From contig NZ_LJGT01000040.1 in the NCBI RefSeq assembly GCF_001751365.1, positions 248,001 to 312,000 on the forward strand: a stretch of DNA of 64,000 bases, in the 5' to 3' direction. The first letter of the stretch is position 1. Every line of letters starts with the position of its first letter. This DNA comes from Streptomyces abyssalis (GTDB taxonomy: Bacteria; Actinomycetota; Actinomycetes; Streptomycetales; Streptomycetaceae). The notes under the pieces were generated by a model, which saw only the letters and a list, made by a program, of their open reading frames with translations, was not told the origin of the DNA and ran no database searches. The translations under genes and the position numbers were made by a program. Below are positions 26,927-36,297 of this stretch, piece after piece.

Positions 26927-27000
26927 TATGTAAGGACAACGTTTCATACGGACTAAACGAACCATCGCCTTGCACTGCAGACGTCAGTATGTAAGGACAA
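26927..27000. promoter_or_regulatory. Paired TATGTAAGGACAA elements in the iol divergent promoter
   Basis: The 13-mer TATGTAAGGACAA occurs at 26927-26939 and 26988-27000, exactly 61 bp (about six helical turns) apart in direct orientation, between the divergent IolE-like and iolC genes. This is the expected arrangement for a regulator that loops or binds cooperatively. The regulator, perhaps a GntR-type inositol repressor, is not in the window. Confidence 0.65.
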
Positions 27001-27092
27001 ATCATTGACAGGTTTTGCCGTCAGCGCCGACGATGAGGAGGCCGGGCGCCGGGAGGGGCGCTCGGCGAGGGAACGACCCAGGAAGGGCATCC

Positions 27093-28127
27093 ATGGCAGT
27101 CACGGAAGAGCCGCACGACGTCATCACGATGGGCCGCATCGGCGTCGACATCTACCCCCTCCAGACCGGCGTTCCGCTGCCGCAGGTCGAGACGTTCGGG
27201 AAGTTCCTCGGCGGCTCCGCCACCAACGTCGCCGTGGCCGCCGCCCGGCTCGGGCACACCAGCGCCGTCATCAGCCGCACCGGGAACGACCCCTTCGGCG
27301 AGTACTGCCATCAGGCGCTGCGCGGTTTCGGCGTGGACGACAGGTGGGTCACGCCCGTGAACAGGTATCCCACCCCCGTCACCTTCTGCGAGATCTTCCC
27401 TCCCGACAGCTTCCCGCTGTACTTCTACCGTGAGCCCAAGGCTCCCGATCTCGAACTCGTACCCGAGGACCTCGACTTCACCGCGATCGCGTCCGCGCGC
27501 ATCTTCTGGGTGACGGGCACGGGGCTGTGCGCGGAACCGAGCCGCACCACGACCCTCACCGCGCTCGAGGCCCGCGCGGAGAGCCGCCTGCGGCACCCGG
27601 GCGGCGAACCCGCGGCGACCGTCTTCGACATGGACTGGCGGCCCATGTTCTGGGGCGCGCACACCGGGGACGCCGACGAACCAGGGGACGCCGAGGAGGC
27701 CGGGCAGGCGGTCATGGCGGAGGCACGCCCGTACTACCGGCAGGCACTCGCCAACGCCACCGTCGCCGTCGGCAACCTCGACGAGTGCGAGGTCGCCACC
27801 GGTACCCGGGAGCCGGACGCCTGCGCCGACGCCCTGCTGGAGGCGGGCGTCGAACTCGCCGTCGTCAAGCAGGGCCCCAAGGGGGTGCTCGCCGCGCACC
27901 GCGACGGCACCCGTGCTCAGGTCCCCCCGCATCCGGTCGAGGTCGTCAACGGACTCGGCGCGGGCGACTCCTTCGGCGGCTCGCTCTGCCACGGGCTGCT
28001 CGCCGGCTGGGACCTGGAGTACACGATGCGGTACGCGAACGCCGCCGGGGCCCTCGTCGCCTCGCGGCTGGCCTGCTCGACCGCGATGCCCACGCCCGGC
28101 GAGGTCGAGGAACTCCTGCGGGGCTGA
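27093..28127 (+). CDS. iolC: 5-dehydro-2-deoxygluconokinase (PfkB family)
   Basis: A 344-residue PfkB kinase from ATG 27093 (AGGAAGG upstream). It begins VITMGRIGVDIYPLQTGVPL, the IolC-specific form of PfkB motif 1, then FGKFLGGSATNVAVAAARLG and the C-terminal catalytic signature NGLGAGDSFGGSLCHGL with the Asp base. It phosphorylates 5-dehydro-2-deoxygluconate to the 6-phosphate in myo-inositol breakdown. It is the first gene of the plus-strand iol operon. Confidence 0.93.
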   Translation: MAVTEEPHDVITMGRIGVDIYPLQTGVPLPQVETFGKFLGGSATNVAVAAARLGHTSAVISRTGNDPFGEYCHQALRGFGVDDRWVTPVNRYPTPVTFCEIFPPDSFPLYFYREPKAPDLELVPEDLDFTAIASARIFWVTGTGLCAEPSRTTTLTALEARAESRLRHPGGEPAATVFDMDWRPMFWGAHTGDADEPGDAEEAGQAVMAEARPYYRQALANATVAVGNLDECEVATGTREPDACADALLEAGVELAVVKQGPKGVLAAHRDGTRAQVPPHPVEVVNGLGAGDSFGGSLCHGLLAGWDLEYTMRYANAAGALVASRLACSTAMPTPGEVEELLRG

Positions 28128-28193
28128 CCCGCGCCGCCGCTCCGCCACGGCCGGCCGCCAGGCCGTGCCACGCCACGAAAGCGAGCAACTCCC

Positions 28194-29075
28194 TTGAGCA
28201 GCATCAGCATCTGTGACCTCGTCGCCGTACGGGCCCGGCACCCGGAGGCGATCGCGGAGGCTGCCGCCAGACGCGCCCGGCGTCCCCTGGTGGGCGAGAG
28301 CGGCCGGCTGATGATCGTCGCCGCCGACCACCCGGCCCGAGGTGCCCTGGGCGTCGGCGGCAGCGAACTGGCCATGGCCGACCGCGCGGAGCTGCTGGAA
28401 CGGCTGACGCTGGCGCTGTCCCGCCCGGGAGTCGACGGCGTACTGGCCACGGCCGACATCCTGGAGGACCTGCTGCTTCTCGGCGCCCTCGAGAACAAGA
28501 TCGTCATGGGGTCGATGAACCGGGGAGGGCTGGCCGGCGCCACGTACGAACTCGACGACCGCTTCACCGGATACCGCGCCCAGGACATCGAACGGCTGCG
28601 CTTCGACGCGGGCAAGGCGCTGGTACGCATCGACTACGGCGACGCCGGTTCGCTGGCCACGCTCCACTCCACCGCGCGCGCCGTCGACGACATGGCGGAG
28701 CGGCGGCTGCCCGTCTTCATCGAGCCGTTCATCTCCCGCCGCGTCGAAGGCAAGGTCCGCAACGACCTGAGCGCGGAGGCGGTCGCCCGCTCCATCGCCA
28801 TCGCCTCCGGTCTCGGCGGCACGTCCGCCTACAGCTGGCTGAAGCTTCCCGTGGCCGAGGACCCCGACGACATGGCATGGGTGTGCGGGACCTCGACCCT
28901 GCCGGTCGTGCTGCTGGGCGGCGAGACGAACGGGGACCAGGAGGGCGCGTACGAGAAGTGGCGTACGGCGCTGCGCATGCCCACCGTGCGCGGTCTGGTC
29001 GTCGGACGGTCCCTGCTGTATCCGGCCGACGGCGACGTGGCGGGCGCCGTGGACACCGCGGTCGGGCTGCTGTGA
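28194..29075 (+). CDS. Cgl0159-type (beta/alpha)8 aldolase of the inositol pathway
   Basis: A 293-residue protein from TTG 28194. It belongs to the actinobacterial Cgl0159 family of DeoC/LacD-type barrels (LMIVAADHPARGALG start, VLATADILEDLLLLGAL, IVMGSMNRGGLAG, PVFIEPFISRR, SYSWLKLPV-like Schiff-base lysine strand, GLVVGRSLLYP phosphate site). By position between iolC and iolB it most likely replaces IolJ, splitting 2-deoxy-5-keto-gluconate 6-phosphate into dihydroxyacetone phosphate and malonic semialdehyde. That reaction is inference from context. Confidence 0.85.
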   Translation: MSSISICDLVAVRARHPEAIAEAAARRARRPLVGESGRLMIVAADHPARGALGVGGSELAMADRAELLERLTLALSRPGVDGVLATADILEDLLLLGALENKIVMGSMNRGGLAGATYELDDRFTGYRAQDIERLRFDAGKALVRIDYGDAGSLATLHSTARAVDDMAERRLPVFIEPFISRRVEGKVRNDLSAEAVARSIAIASGLGGTSAYSWLKLPVAEDPDDMAWVCGTSTLPVVLLGGETNGDQEGAYEKWRTALRMPTVRGLVVGRSLLYPADGDVAGAVDTAVGLL

Positions 29076-29187
29076 GCCGAGCACGCGCAGGACTCCGAGA
29101 ACCCCGGGAAAGCCCAGGCCCCGTGGCGGCAAAGGCCCCCGGGAAAGCACAGCCCCGAGAAACCCCAGGACCCCGAGGACGGTGCAC

Positions 29188-30114
29188 ATGACACGCAGCG
29201 AACTGCATCTGCCGGCGGGCAGCGCGGCCGCGGCCCCGTACACGCTCGACATCGATCCCGAGAGGGCCGGGTGGGGCTACTCCTCGCTTCGCGTCCTGGA
29301 GCTGGAGCCCGGCGGCAGCCACGAGTTCGGCGCGGGGGAGAGCGAGTGGATCGTCCTGCCGCTCAGCGGGGGCTGCACCGTCGCCGCCGAGGGTGAGACG
29401 TTCCAACTCCACGGCCGCACAAGCGTCTTCGACGGCGTGAGCGACTTCGCGTACGTCCCGAGGGACGCCGCGGTGAGCATCAGCAGCGACGGGGGCGGCC
29501 GCTTCGCGCTCACCGGCGCCCGCTGCACGCGCCGGTTCCCCGCGCGCTACGGGCCCGCCTCGTCCGTCCCCGTCGAACTGCGCGGCAGGGGCAACTGCTC
29601 CCGGCAGGTCAACAACTTCGGTGCGGCCGGGGTGTTCGAGGCCGACCAGCTCATCGCCGTCGAGGTGCTCACACCGGGCGGCAACTGGTCCTCGTACCCG
29701 CCGCACAAGCACGACGAGGACCGGCCCGGCGTGGAGAGCGAACTGGAGGAGATCTACTACTTCGAGATCGCCCCGCACCGTACCGAGGACGTCGCCGGCT
29801 CCGCGGAGATCCCGGGCCTCGGCTACCAGCGGGTCTCGCCGTCCGGTCCGCGCAGCGGCACCGACGTGCTCGCCGAGGTCCGCGACGGCGACGCGGTGCT
29901 GATTCCCGACGGCTGGCACGGCCCGTCGATCGCCGCACCCGGCCACGACATGTACTACCTGAACGTGATGGCCGGACCGGGTCTGGAGCGGGCGTGGCTT
30001 ATCTGCGACCATCCAGACCACGCCTGGATCCGAGGCAGCTGGGAGGAGCAGCCTGTCGATCCAAGGCTGCCGCTCTACCACGCACCGACAGTGGAAGGGG
30101 AGAGGGGAAAGTGA
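29188..30114 (+). CDS. iolB: 5-deoxy-glucuronate isomerase
   Basis: A 308-residue cupin protein from ATG 29188 (GAGGAC upstream; GTG 29182 would add two residues). IolB features are visible: the duplicated cupin with YPPHKHDEDRPGVESELEEIYYFEI containing metal-binding His and Glu residues, and the C-terminal IPDGWHGPSIAAPGHDMYYLNVMAGP and RAWLICDHPDHAWIR. It converts 5-deoxy-D-glucuronate to 5-dehydro-2-deoxygluconate, the IolC substrate. Its stop overlaps the iolD start as GTGA. Confidence 0.94.
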   Translation: MTRSELHLPAGSAAAAPYTLDIDPERAGWGYSSLRVLELEPGGSHEFGAGESEWIVLPLSGGCTVAAEGETFQLHGRTSVFDGVSDFAYVPRDAAVSISSDGGGRFALTGARCTRRFPARYGPASSVPVELRGRGNCSRQVNNFGAAGVFEADQLIAVEVLTPGGNWSSYPPHKHDEDRPGVESELEEIYYFEIAPHRTEDVAGSAEIPGLGYQRVSPSGPRSGTDVLAEVRDGDAVLIPDGWHGPSIAAPGHDMYYLNVMAGPGLERAWLICDHPDHAWIRGSWEEQPVDPRLPLYHAPTVEGERGK

Positions 30115-32054
30115 ACTCAGTACCGGGAGGCGCCGGCACCGAAGGCCGGACCGGACGCCGTACCGAACGCGGCACGCGGCGCCTCACCGTCGCGCAGGCA
30201 CTGGTGCGCTTCCTCGCCGCCCAGTACACCGAGCGCGACGGGCGGCAGCACCGCCTGATCGACGCCTGCTGGGGCATCTTCGGACACGGCAACGTCGCCG
30301 GCATCGGCCAGGCGCTCGTCGAGAGCGGCCAGGGCGACGACGCACCGCTGCGCTACCTCCAGGGCCGCAACGAGCAGGCCATGGTGCACGCCGCCGTCGG
30401 CTACGCCCGCCAGAACAACCGCCTCTCCGCCCACGCCGTCACCACCTCCATCGGCCCCGGAGCCACCAACCTCGTCACCGGCGCGGCCCTCGCCACCGTC
30501 AACCGGCTGCCCGTGCTGCTGCTCCCCGGCGACATCTTCGCCACCCGCACCGCCGACCCCGTGCTGCAGCAGCTCGAAGTGCCCGGCGCCGGCGACGTGT
30601 CCGTCAACGACGCGCTGCGGCCCGTATCCCGCTACTTCGACCGCGTGCACCGGCCCGAGGCGCTGATCCCCGCCGCCCTGCAGGCCATGCGCGTCCTCGC
30701 CGACCCCGCCGACACGGGAGCCGTCACGCTGGCGCTGCCGCAGGACGTGCAGGCGGAGGCGTACGACTGGCCCGCGGAGTTCTTCGCCGAGCGCGTCTGG
30801 CACGTACGCAGGCCGGGCCCGGAGCCCGCCGAGGTCGCGGCCGCCGCCACCGCCGTGCTGGACGCCCGCAGGCCCCTGATCGTCGCGGGCGGCGGCGTGC
30901 ACCACAGCGAGGCCGAGGACGCACTGCGGGCGCTGGCCGACGCCACCGGCATCCCCGTCGCCAGCACCCAGGCGGGCAAGGGATCGCTGCGCTTCGACCA
31001 CCCCTGCGACGTGGGAGGCATCGGCCACACCGGCACCGCCGTGGCCGACGACCTGGCGCGCGCCGCGGACCTCGTCATCGGCGTCGGCACCCGGTACAGC
31101 GACTTCACCACCGCCTCGAACACGCTCTTCGCCGAACCGGACGTGCGCTTCCTCAACCTCAACATCACCCCGTTCGACTCGCACAAGATGAGCGCGCTGA
31201 CGCTCGTCGCCGACGCCCGCGCCGGCCTGGAGGCCCTGACGGGCGCCCTGCTGGGACACCGCGTCGCCGCCTCGTACGAGGAGGAGTTCGCCCGGGGCAA
31301 GGCGGAATGGGAGCGGGCCGTCGACTCCGCGTACGCCGCGAAGGACGAGGGCGCCCGCCCCACCCAGGCCCAGGTGCTGGGCGCCCTGGACGGTGTCGTC
31401 GGCGACGACGACGTCGTCATCAACGCCGCGGGCTCCCTCCCCGGCGACCTGCACAAGCTGTGGCGCGCCCGCTCACCGCGGCAGTACCACCTGGAGTACG
31501 GCTACTCCTGCATGGGCTACGAGATCCCCGGCGCCATCGGCGTCCGCCTCGCCGCCCCCGACCGGCCGGTGTGGGCCCTCGTCGGCGACGGCACGTATCT
31601 GATGCTGCCGGGCGAGATCGTCACCGCCGTGCAGGAGGGCGTCAACATCAACATGGTGCTGGTGCAGAACCACGGCTACGCCTCCATCGGCGGCCTGTCC
31701 GAGCAGACCGGCGCCGAACGCTTCGGTACCGCCTACCGCTACCGGGCGGCCGACGGCTCGTACACGGGCGAGCCGCTGCCCGTCGACCTGGCCGCCAACG
31801 CGGCATCGCTCGGCCTGGACGTCATCCGCGCGGAGACCGTCGGCGAGCTTCGTACGGCTCTCGCGCGGGCGCGCGCCTCCGAGCGTCCCACGTGCGTGTA
31901 CGTCGAGACCGACACCGGCCCCTCGGCGCCGGCTCCGCCCGGGGCCGCGGCCTGGTGGGACGTCGTCGTCGCCGAGACGTCCGGCCGTCCGGCCGCGCGC
32001 AAGGCACGCGAGGAGTACGAACGCCACGCGGCCGCCAGGCGCCGCCACTTGTGA
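30111..32054 (+). CDS. iolD: THcHDO hydrolase, TPP-dependent (inositol pathway)
   Basis: A 647-residue thiamine-diphosphate enzyme from GTG 30111 (GGGGAGAGGGGAAA upstream). The N-terminal domain has LIDACWGIFGHGNVAGIGQAL and RNEQAMVHAAVGYARQ with the catalytic Glu. The TPP-binding motif is GDGTYLMLPGEI...NINMVLVQNHGYASIGGL. IolD opens the ring of 3D-(3,5/4)-trihydroxycyclohexane-1,2-dione to give 5-deoxy-glucuronate. The N-terminal roughly 25 residues are variable and arginine-rich. It is translationally coupled to iolB. Confidence 0.95.
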   Translation: MNSVPGGAGTEGRTGRRTERGTRRLTVAQALVRFLAAQYTERDGRQHRLIDACWGIFGHGNVAGIGQALVESGQGDDAPLRYLQGRNEQAMVHAAVGYARQNNRLSAHAVTTSIGPGATNLVTGAALATVNRLPVLLLPGDIFATRTADPVLQQLEVPGAGDVSVNDALRPVSRYFDRVHRPEALIPAALQAMRVLADPADTGAVTLALPQDVQAEAYDWPAEFFAERVWHVRRPGPEPAEVAAAATAVLDARRPLIVAGGGVHHSEAEDALRALADATGIPVASTQAGKGSLRFDHPCDVGGIGHTGTAVADDLARAADLVIGVGTRYSDFTTASNTLFAEPDVRFLNLNITPFDSHKMSALTLVADARAGLEALTGALLGHRVAASYEEEFARGKAEWERAVDSAYAAKDEGARPTQAQVLGALDGVVGDDDVVINAAGSLPGDLHKLWRARSPRQYHLEYGYSCMGYEIPGAIGVRLAAPDRPVWALVGDGTYLMLPGEIVTAVQEGVNINMVLVQNHGYASIGGLSEQTGAERFGTAYRYRAADGSYTGEPLPVDLAANAASLGLDVIRAETVGELRTALARARASERPTCVYVETDTGPSAPAPPGAAAWWDVVVAETSGRPAARKAREEYERHAAARRRHL

Positions 32055-32154
32055 CGGGCACGCGGGCACGACGGAACAAGCCGGGTCACGTCACACCTCA
32101 ACAGCCCTGTACAGCAACCGGCTTCGCAACCACCACAGAAAGCAGAGCCACGAC

Positions 32155-33660
32155 ATGAAGACCCTCGGCCACTGGATCGGCGGCAAGGCCGTCGAGTCCG
32201 TCTCCGGCAACGTCGGCCCCGTCTACGACCCCGCCACCGGCACGCAGCCCACACAGGTCGCGCTCGCCTCGGCCGAGGAGGTCGACTCGGCCGTCGACGC
32301 GGCGCGGCGCGCGTATGCGGAGTGGTCGGTCAGCTCGCTGGCCAGGCGCACCGCCTTCCTCTTCAAGTACCGCGAACTGCTCGACGCGCACCGCGACGAG
32401 ATCGCCGCGCTCATCACCTCCGAGCACGGCAAGGTGCACTCCGACGCGCTGGGCGAGGTCGCCCGCGGCATGGAGATCCTCGAACTGGCCTGCGGCATCC
32501 CCGAGAAGCTCAAGGGCGAACTTTCCACGCAGGTCTCCACACGCGTCGACGTCGCCTCCATCCGCCAGCCGCTCGGGGTCGTCGCCGGCATCACGCCGTT
32601 CAACTTCCCCGCGATGGTGCCGATGTGGATGTTCCCGCTCGCCATCGCCTGCGGTAACACCTTCGTCCTGAAGCCGAGCGAGAAGGACCCGTCCGCGCCC
32701 TACCGTCTCGCCGAACTCGCCGCGGAGGCGGGCCTGCCGGACGGTGTGCTCAACGTCGTCAACGGCGACAAGACCGCGGTCGACCGGCTGCTGTCCCACC
32801 CGGACGTCGCGGGCGTCAGCTTCGTCGGGTCGACGCCGATCGCGAAGTACATCCAGTCGGAGGCCGTCGCGCACGGCAAGCGGGTGCAGGCGCTGGGCGG
32901 CGCGAAGAACCACATGCTCGTACTCCCGGACGCCGACCTGGACTTCGCCGCCGACAACGCCATCAACGCCGCCTACGGTTCGGCGGGGGAGCGGTGCATG
33001 GCGGTGTCGGTGGTCGTCGCCGTCGGCGACACCGGCGACGAACTGGTGGCGAAGATCGCCGACCGTGCGCACAAGCTGCGCATCGGTCCTGGCGACGACC
33101 CTTCCTCCGAGATGGGCCCGCTGATCACCCGCGAGCACCGGGACAAGGTCGCCTCATACGTGGGCGGCGCGCGCGACCAGGGTGCCGACGTCGTCGTGGA
33201 CGGCACCGGATACACCGTCGAGGGCCGCCCCGAGTGCGCGGACGGCTTCTTCATCGGCGTCTCCCTCCTCGACAAGGTCTCCCCGGACATGGACGCCTAC
33301 CGGGACGAGATCTTCGGCCCGGTGCTGTGCGTCGTACGGGCGGACACCTACGACGAGGCGATCGCCCTCATCAACGGCAGCCGCTGGGGCAACGGGACCG
33401 CCGTCTTCACCCGCGACGGCGGCGCCGCCCGCCGCTTCCAACTGGAGGTCGAGGCGGGCATGGTGGGCATCAACGTGCCCATCCCGGTCCCCGTCGGCCA
33501 CCACTCCTTCGGCGGCTGGAAGGACTCCCTCTTCGGCGACCTGCACATCTACGGCAACGACGGCATCGCCTTCTACACGCGCGGCAAGGTCATCACCACC
33601 CGCTGGCCCGACCCCGCCGAGAGCGGCGGCATCAACCTCGGCTTCCCCACGTCGTCGTAG
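32155..33660 (+). CDS. mmsA: CoA-acylating methylmalonate-semialdehyde dehydrogenase
   Basis: A 501-residue aldehyde dehydrogenase starting MKTLGHWIGGKAVES. Typical MmsA/IolA features are ITPFNFPAMVPMWMFPLAIACGNTFVLKPSEKDP, GFVGSTP-like SFVGSTPIAKYI, LGGAKNHMLVLPDAD and the catalytic cysteine in GERCMA at about residue 281. It oxidises malonate semialdehyde (or methylmalonate semialdehyde) with CoA to acetyl-CoA or propionyl-CoA, the last step of inositol breakdown and part of valine catabolism. It is the last gene before the operon terminator. Confidence 0.95.
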   Translation: MKTLGHWIGGKAVESVSGNVGPVYDPATGTQPTQVALASAEEVDSAVDAARRAYAEWSVSSLARRTAFLFKYRELLDAHRDEIAALITSEHGKVHSDALGEVARGMEILELACGIPEKLKGELSTQVSTRVDVASIRQPLGVVAGITPFNFPAMVPMWMFPLAIACGNTFVLKPSEKDPSAPYRLAELAAEAGLPDGVLNVVNGDKTAVDRLLSHPDVAGVSFVGSTPIAKYIQSEAVAHGKRVQALGGAKNHMLVLPDADLDFAADNAINAAYGSAGERCMAVSVVVAVGDTGDELVAKIADRAHKLRIGPGDDPSSEMGPLITREHRDKVASYVGGARDQGADVVVDGTGYTVEGRPECADGFFIGVSLLDKVSPDMDAYRDEIFGPVLCVVRADTYDEAIALINGSRWGNGTAVFTRDGGAARRFQLEVEAGMVGINVPIPVPVGHHSFGGWKDSLFGDLHIYGNDGIAFYTRGKVITTRWPDPAESGGINLGFPTSS

Positions 33661-33685
33661 CGGCTCGGCGTTCGCAGCAGCTCGT

Positions 33686-33721
33686 GCAGGCCCGGCCGCG
33701 TCGCTGCGCGGCCGGGCCTGC
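33686..33721 (+). terminator. Terminator of the inositol operon
   Basis: A perfect 15-bp GC stem (GCAGGCCCGGCCGCG at 33686-33700 with 33707-33721) and a 6-nt loop, 25 bp after mmsA. Confidence 0.85.
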
Positions 33722-33767
33722 GGCGTGAGCACCGGTACGCTGCGCGACCGGAGACCTGGAGGGGACG

Positions 33768-34976
33768 ATGACCAGCCTGCGCGACGTCCTGGAGAGGCAT
33801 ACGGGCCGCGGATCGGCGCCGGGGGCGGTGGGCCTGGTGGCCCGTGGTGACCGGGCGGAGGTGGCGGCCGTTGGCCATGCGGACGCGAGCGGCGCCGTCC
33901 CGATGACCAGGGAGTCGGTCTTCCGTATCGCGTCGCTGACCAAACAGGTCACCGCGGCGGCGGCGATGATGCTGGTGGAGGAGGGCCGGTTCGCGCTGCA
34001 GGACCCGGTGGAGCGGTGGCTGCCGGAACTGGCTTCGCCCGTCGTCGTACGCAGGCCCGACGGCCCGGTGGACGACGTCGTTCCGGCTTCGCGGCCCATC
34101 ACCGTGCTCGACCTGCTGACGTTCCGCGCCGGGTACGGCTTCGCGCCCGACTTCTCGCTGCCGGTCGTCAGGCGGCTCTTCGCGGAGCTGGCTTACGATC
34201 CGGTGCGCCCACAGGCGGGCGCCGCGCCCGACGAGTGGATGGCGGCGCTCTCCCGCATCCCGCTGCTGCACCAGCCGGGCGAAGGCTGGCTCTACCACTT
34301 CGGTTCCGACATTCTCGGCGTGCTCATCGCCCGCGCTTCGGGAACGCCCCTGCCGGAGTTCCTCGCCGAGAGGCTGTTCGAACCGCTGGGGATGGAGGAC
34401 ACCGGATTCTGGGTGCCGCCGGAGAAGCTCGGCCGGCTCACCAGCCTCTACCTGCCCCCGCGGACGCCGGGCGGCGGCATCGAGCCCGCCGACCCGCCGG
34501 ACGGGCAGTGGAGCCGCCGCCCCGCCTTCCCGTCCGGCGGCGGCGGTCTCGTCTCGACCCTCGACGACTGGCACGCCTTCGCCCGCATGCTGCTCGCCGA
34601 GGGGCGTACGGAGAAGGGCCCTGCCCGGAAGGGGCGTACGGGGAGAGGCGCTGAAGGAGGCCCCGGCGGAAGGCAGTTGCTGTCGCCCGCCTCGGTGCGC
34701 CGGATGACCGCCGACCAGTTGACGCGGGCCCAGCGTGAGGCCGGCGCGCACTTCCTGGAAGGGCAGGGCTGGGGATTCGGCGGCGGCGTGGACGTGGACC
34801 CCGTCGAGGTGTGGAACGTGCCCGGCCGCTACGGCTGGGTCGGCGGCAGCGGGACAGCCGCCCACATCACTCCCTCGACCGGCGCCGTCACCATCCTGCT
34901 GACGCAGCTCCGGCTGTCCGGACCGGCGTGGCCCGAGCGGATGCGGGACTTCTGGCGTTACGCGGCGGGTGTGTGA
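33768..34976 (+). CDS. Serine hydrolase, beta-lactamase/class C family
   Basis: A 402-residue protein of the beta-lactamase/DD-peptidase-like family. The SxxK nucleophile motif is SLTK (FRIASLTKQVTAAAAM, Ser at about residue 45). A Tyr-containing second motif region is WLYHFGSDILGVLIA, and the C-terminal GYGWVGGSGTAAHITP corresponds to the HxG/KTG-like strand. It has no signal peptide, so it is probably a cytosolic esterase or peptidase, not a resistance enzyme. A short Gly/Arg-rich insertion (about 285-300) separates two blocks. It stands alone after the iol terminator. Confidence 0.87.
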   Translation: MTSLRDVLERHTGRGSAPGAVGLVARGDRAEVAAVGHADASGAVPMTRESVFRIASLTKQVTAAAAMMLVEEGRFALQDPVERWLPELASPVVVRRPDGPVDDVVPASRPITVLDLLTFRAGYGFAPDFSLPVVRRLFAELAYDPVRPQAGAAPDEWMAALSRIPLLHQPGEGWLYHFGSDILGVLIARASGTPLPEFLAERLFEPLGMEDTGFWVPPEKLGRLTSLYLPPRTPGGGIEPADPPDGQWSRRPAFPSGGGGLVSTLDDWHAFARMLLAEGRTEKGPARKGRTGRGAEGGPGGRQLLSPASVRRMTADQLTRAQREAGAHFLEGQGWGFGGGVDVDPVEVWNVPGRYGWVGGSGTAAHITPSTGAVTILLTQLRLSGPAWPERMRDFWRYAAGV

Positions 34977-35039
34977 GCGTACGGAGGCCGCCGTGACCGT
35001 TCGCACTCGAGCAGGAGTATTCGAGGTAGCATAGAGGGC

Positions 35040-35321
35040 ATGGCAGAGCCCACTCAGAAGTACTCCATCACCATGCCGCGAGACATCGCCGAAGCCGCCC
35101 GCACACGAAGCGGCCCATCAGGACTGTCCGCCTATGTGGCCGCGGCCGTCGGGCGGCAGATCGAGCGGGATGATCTCAATGAACTCATCGCTGTTGCGGA
35201 AGCCGATCACGGCCCCATCACCGAGGAAGAGATCCAGGCCAGACGGGATCAACTGCACGGTGCCCGCGAGGACCAGGGGCAGGCCGGAAATGCCGGAAGC
35301 ACCGGGACAAGCGCCGCATGA
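35040..35321 (+). CDS. Antitoxin of a VapBC-type pair (RHH-like)
   Basis: A 93-residue protein with an N-terminal ribbon-helix-helix-like segment (KYSITMPRDIAEAARTRSGPSGLSAYVAAAVGRQIE) and an acidic, disordered C-terminal tail, the usual antitoxin layout. ATG 35040 follows AGAGGG. The stop overlaps the start of the PIN-domain gene as ATGA. It likely neutralises that toxin and autorepresses the operon. Confidence 0.85.
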   Translation: MAEPTQKYSITMPRDIAEAARTRSGPSGLSAYVAAAVGRQIERDDLNELIAVAEADHGPITEEEIQARRDQLHGAREDQGQAGNAGSTGTSAA

Positions 35322-35731
35322 CCCGGCCCCTGGCTGTACCGGGGGGCACACTGGCTCTGGACAGTGAAGGACTGGCGAAGGCTGTTCTTCGCGATCGCGA
35401 GGTCACGGCGTGGCTTGCGCTGGCGCGTGCGGAGGACATGCGCGTGATCACCAGCGCCGTGACGCTGGTGGAAGTCGTCCACCCTCGGATCAAGCGAACG
35501 GCTCTGCATTGGACGCTGTCCCGGATCGTCATCGAGCCCGTTACCGAGCACATCGCGCGGTGTGCCTCGGACCTGCTCGCCGAGGTCGGCCTTCACGGTC
35601 ACAAGCACGCCATCGACGCCATGTTCTGCGCAACCGCCCTCAGCGCACCCGGACCCGTGACCGCACTGACCTCGGATCCCGAGGACATCGCCGCCCTGTG
35701 CGGTGAGCACGTCACCGTCATCAAGGTCTGA
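35318..35731 (+). CDS. PIN-domain toxin (VapC type)
   Basis: A 137-residue PIN-domain ribonuclease. The acidic metal-binding residues are in place: Asp15 (TLALDSEGLAKAVL), Glu52 (AVTLVEVVHPR), Asp100 (HAIDAMFCATAL) and Asp120 or Asp123 (LTSDPEDIAAL). It is translationally coupled to the antitoxin. VapC toxins cleave tRNA or rRNA; the target here is unknown. Confidence 0.87.
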   Translation: MTRPLAVPGGTLALDSEGLAKAVLRDREVTAWLALARAEDMRVITSAVTLVEVVHPRIKRTALHWTLSRIVIEPVTEHIARCASDLLAEVGLHGHKHAIDAMFCATALSAPGPVTALTSDPEDIAALCGEHVTVIKV

Positions 35732-36293
35732 CGGGCGCAGTCCGGGTTCCGGGCTGTCCCTCCCGCGCAACCTCCGCCTGGAGCAGGAGGGGGGAGTGGG
35801 CGAAGCCGGCACGGGTGTAGGCGGTGACGGCGCGGTCGCTGGAGTGGACCGTCACCCGCTCCAGCCCGAGGTCGCGCGCCAGCGCGAGGACCCCGTCCAT
35901 GAGCCGTGCACCCAGCCCTCCGTCGCGCTCGTCAGGCACCACGTACACGCACTGGACGTCGCCCGAGGCGCGTTCGGGGGCGCCGGGGTGCGGTACCCGC
36001 CGGGTGATCGCGAGCCAGGCCATGCCGAGGAGAGTGCCCTCGTCGCAAGCCATTTCGCGGATGTCCTCGCGGTCGGTGTCGCCACCGGCTTCCGCGCCGC
36101 AGGTGCCTTCGCGGGCCACGACCAGGCACCGGTGCGAGGACTCGTGCTCCAGCGCCCACGTCACGAACCGCCGTACGAACTCGTCCCGCGAGGTGACGGG
36201 CGTCCTCTGCCGCTCCTGCGCCCACTGCCAGCGGAGCACGGCGACTGCCTCCAGTTCGCCGGTCCGGACCGGGCGGACGTCGATGCGGTTCAT
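35721..36293 (-). CDS. GNAT family N-acetyltransferase
   Basis: A 190-residue acetyltransferase with ATG 36293. The start MNRIDVRPVRTGELEAV, the beta-4 strand GMAWLAITRR, the acetyl-CoA loop VVPDERDGGLGARLMDGVLALARDLGL and the terminal TVHSSDRAVTAYTRAGFA are classic GNAT features. The substrate is unknown. Its 3' end overlaps the convergent vapC end by 11 bp. Confidence 0.88.
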   Translation of the reverse strand: MNRIDVRPVRTGELEAVAVLRWQWAQERQRTPVTSRDEFVRRFVTWALEHESSHRCLVVAREGTCGAEAGGDTDREDIREMACDEGTLLGMAWLAITRRVPHPGAPERASGDVQCVYVVPDERDGGLGARLMDGVLALARDLGLERVTVHSSDRAVTAYTRAGFAHSPLLLQAEVAREGQPGTRTAPVRP

Positions 36294-36297
36294 GGAG

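Noticed and set aside
29076..29187. Repeated CCCCGGGAAAGC-like stretches between the aldolase gene and iolB
   Set aside because: Short, imperfect and within a normal intergenic gap; not enough to call a repeat element.
27021..29252. Minus-strand open frame of 743 codons opposite iolC and the aldolase gene
   Set aside because: Antisense shadow; composition typical of reverse-frame translation.
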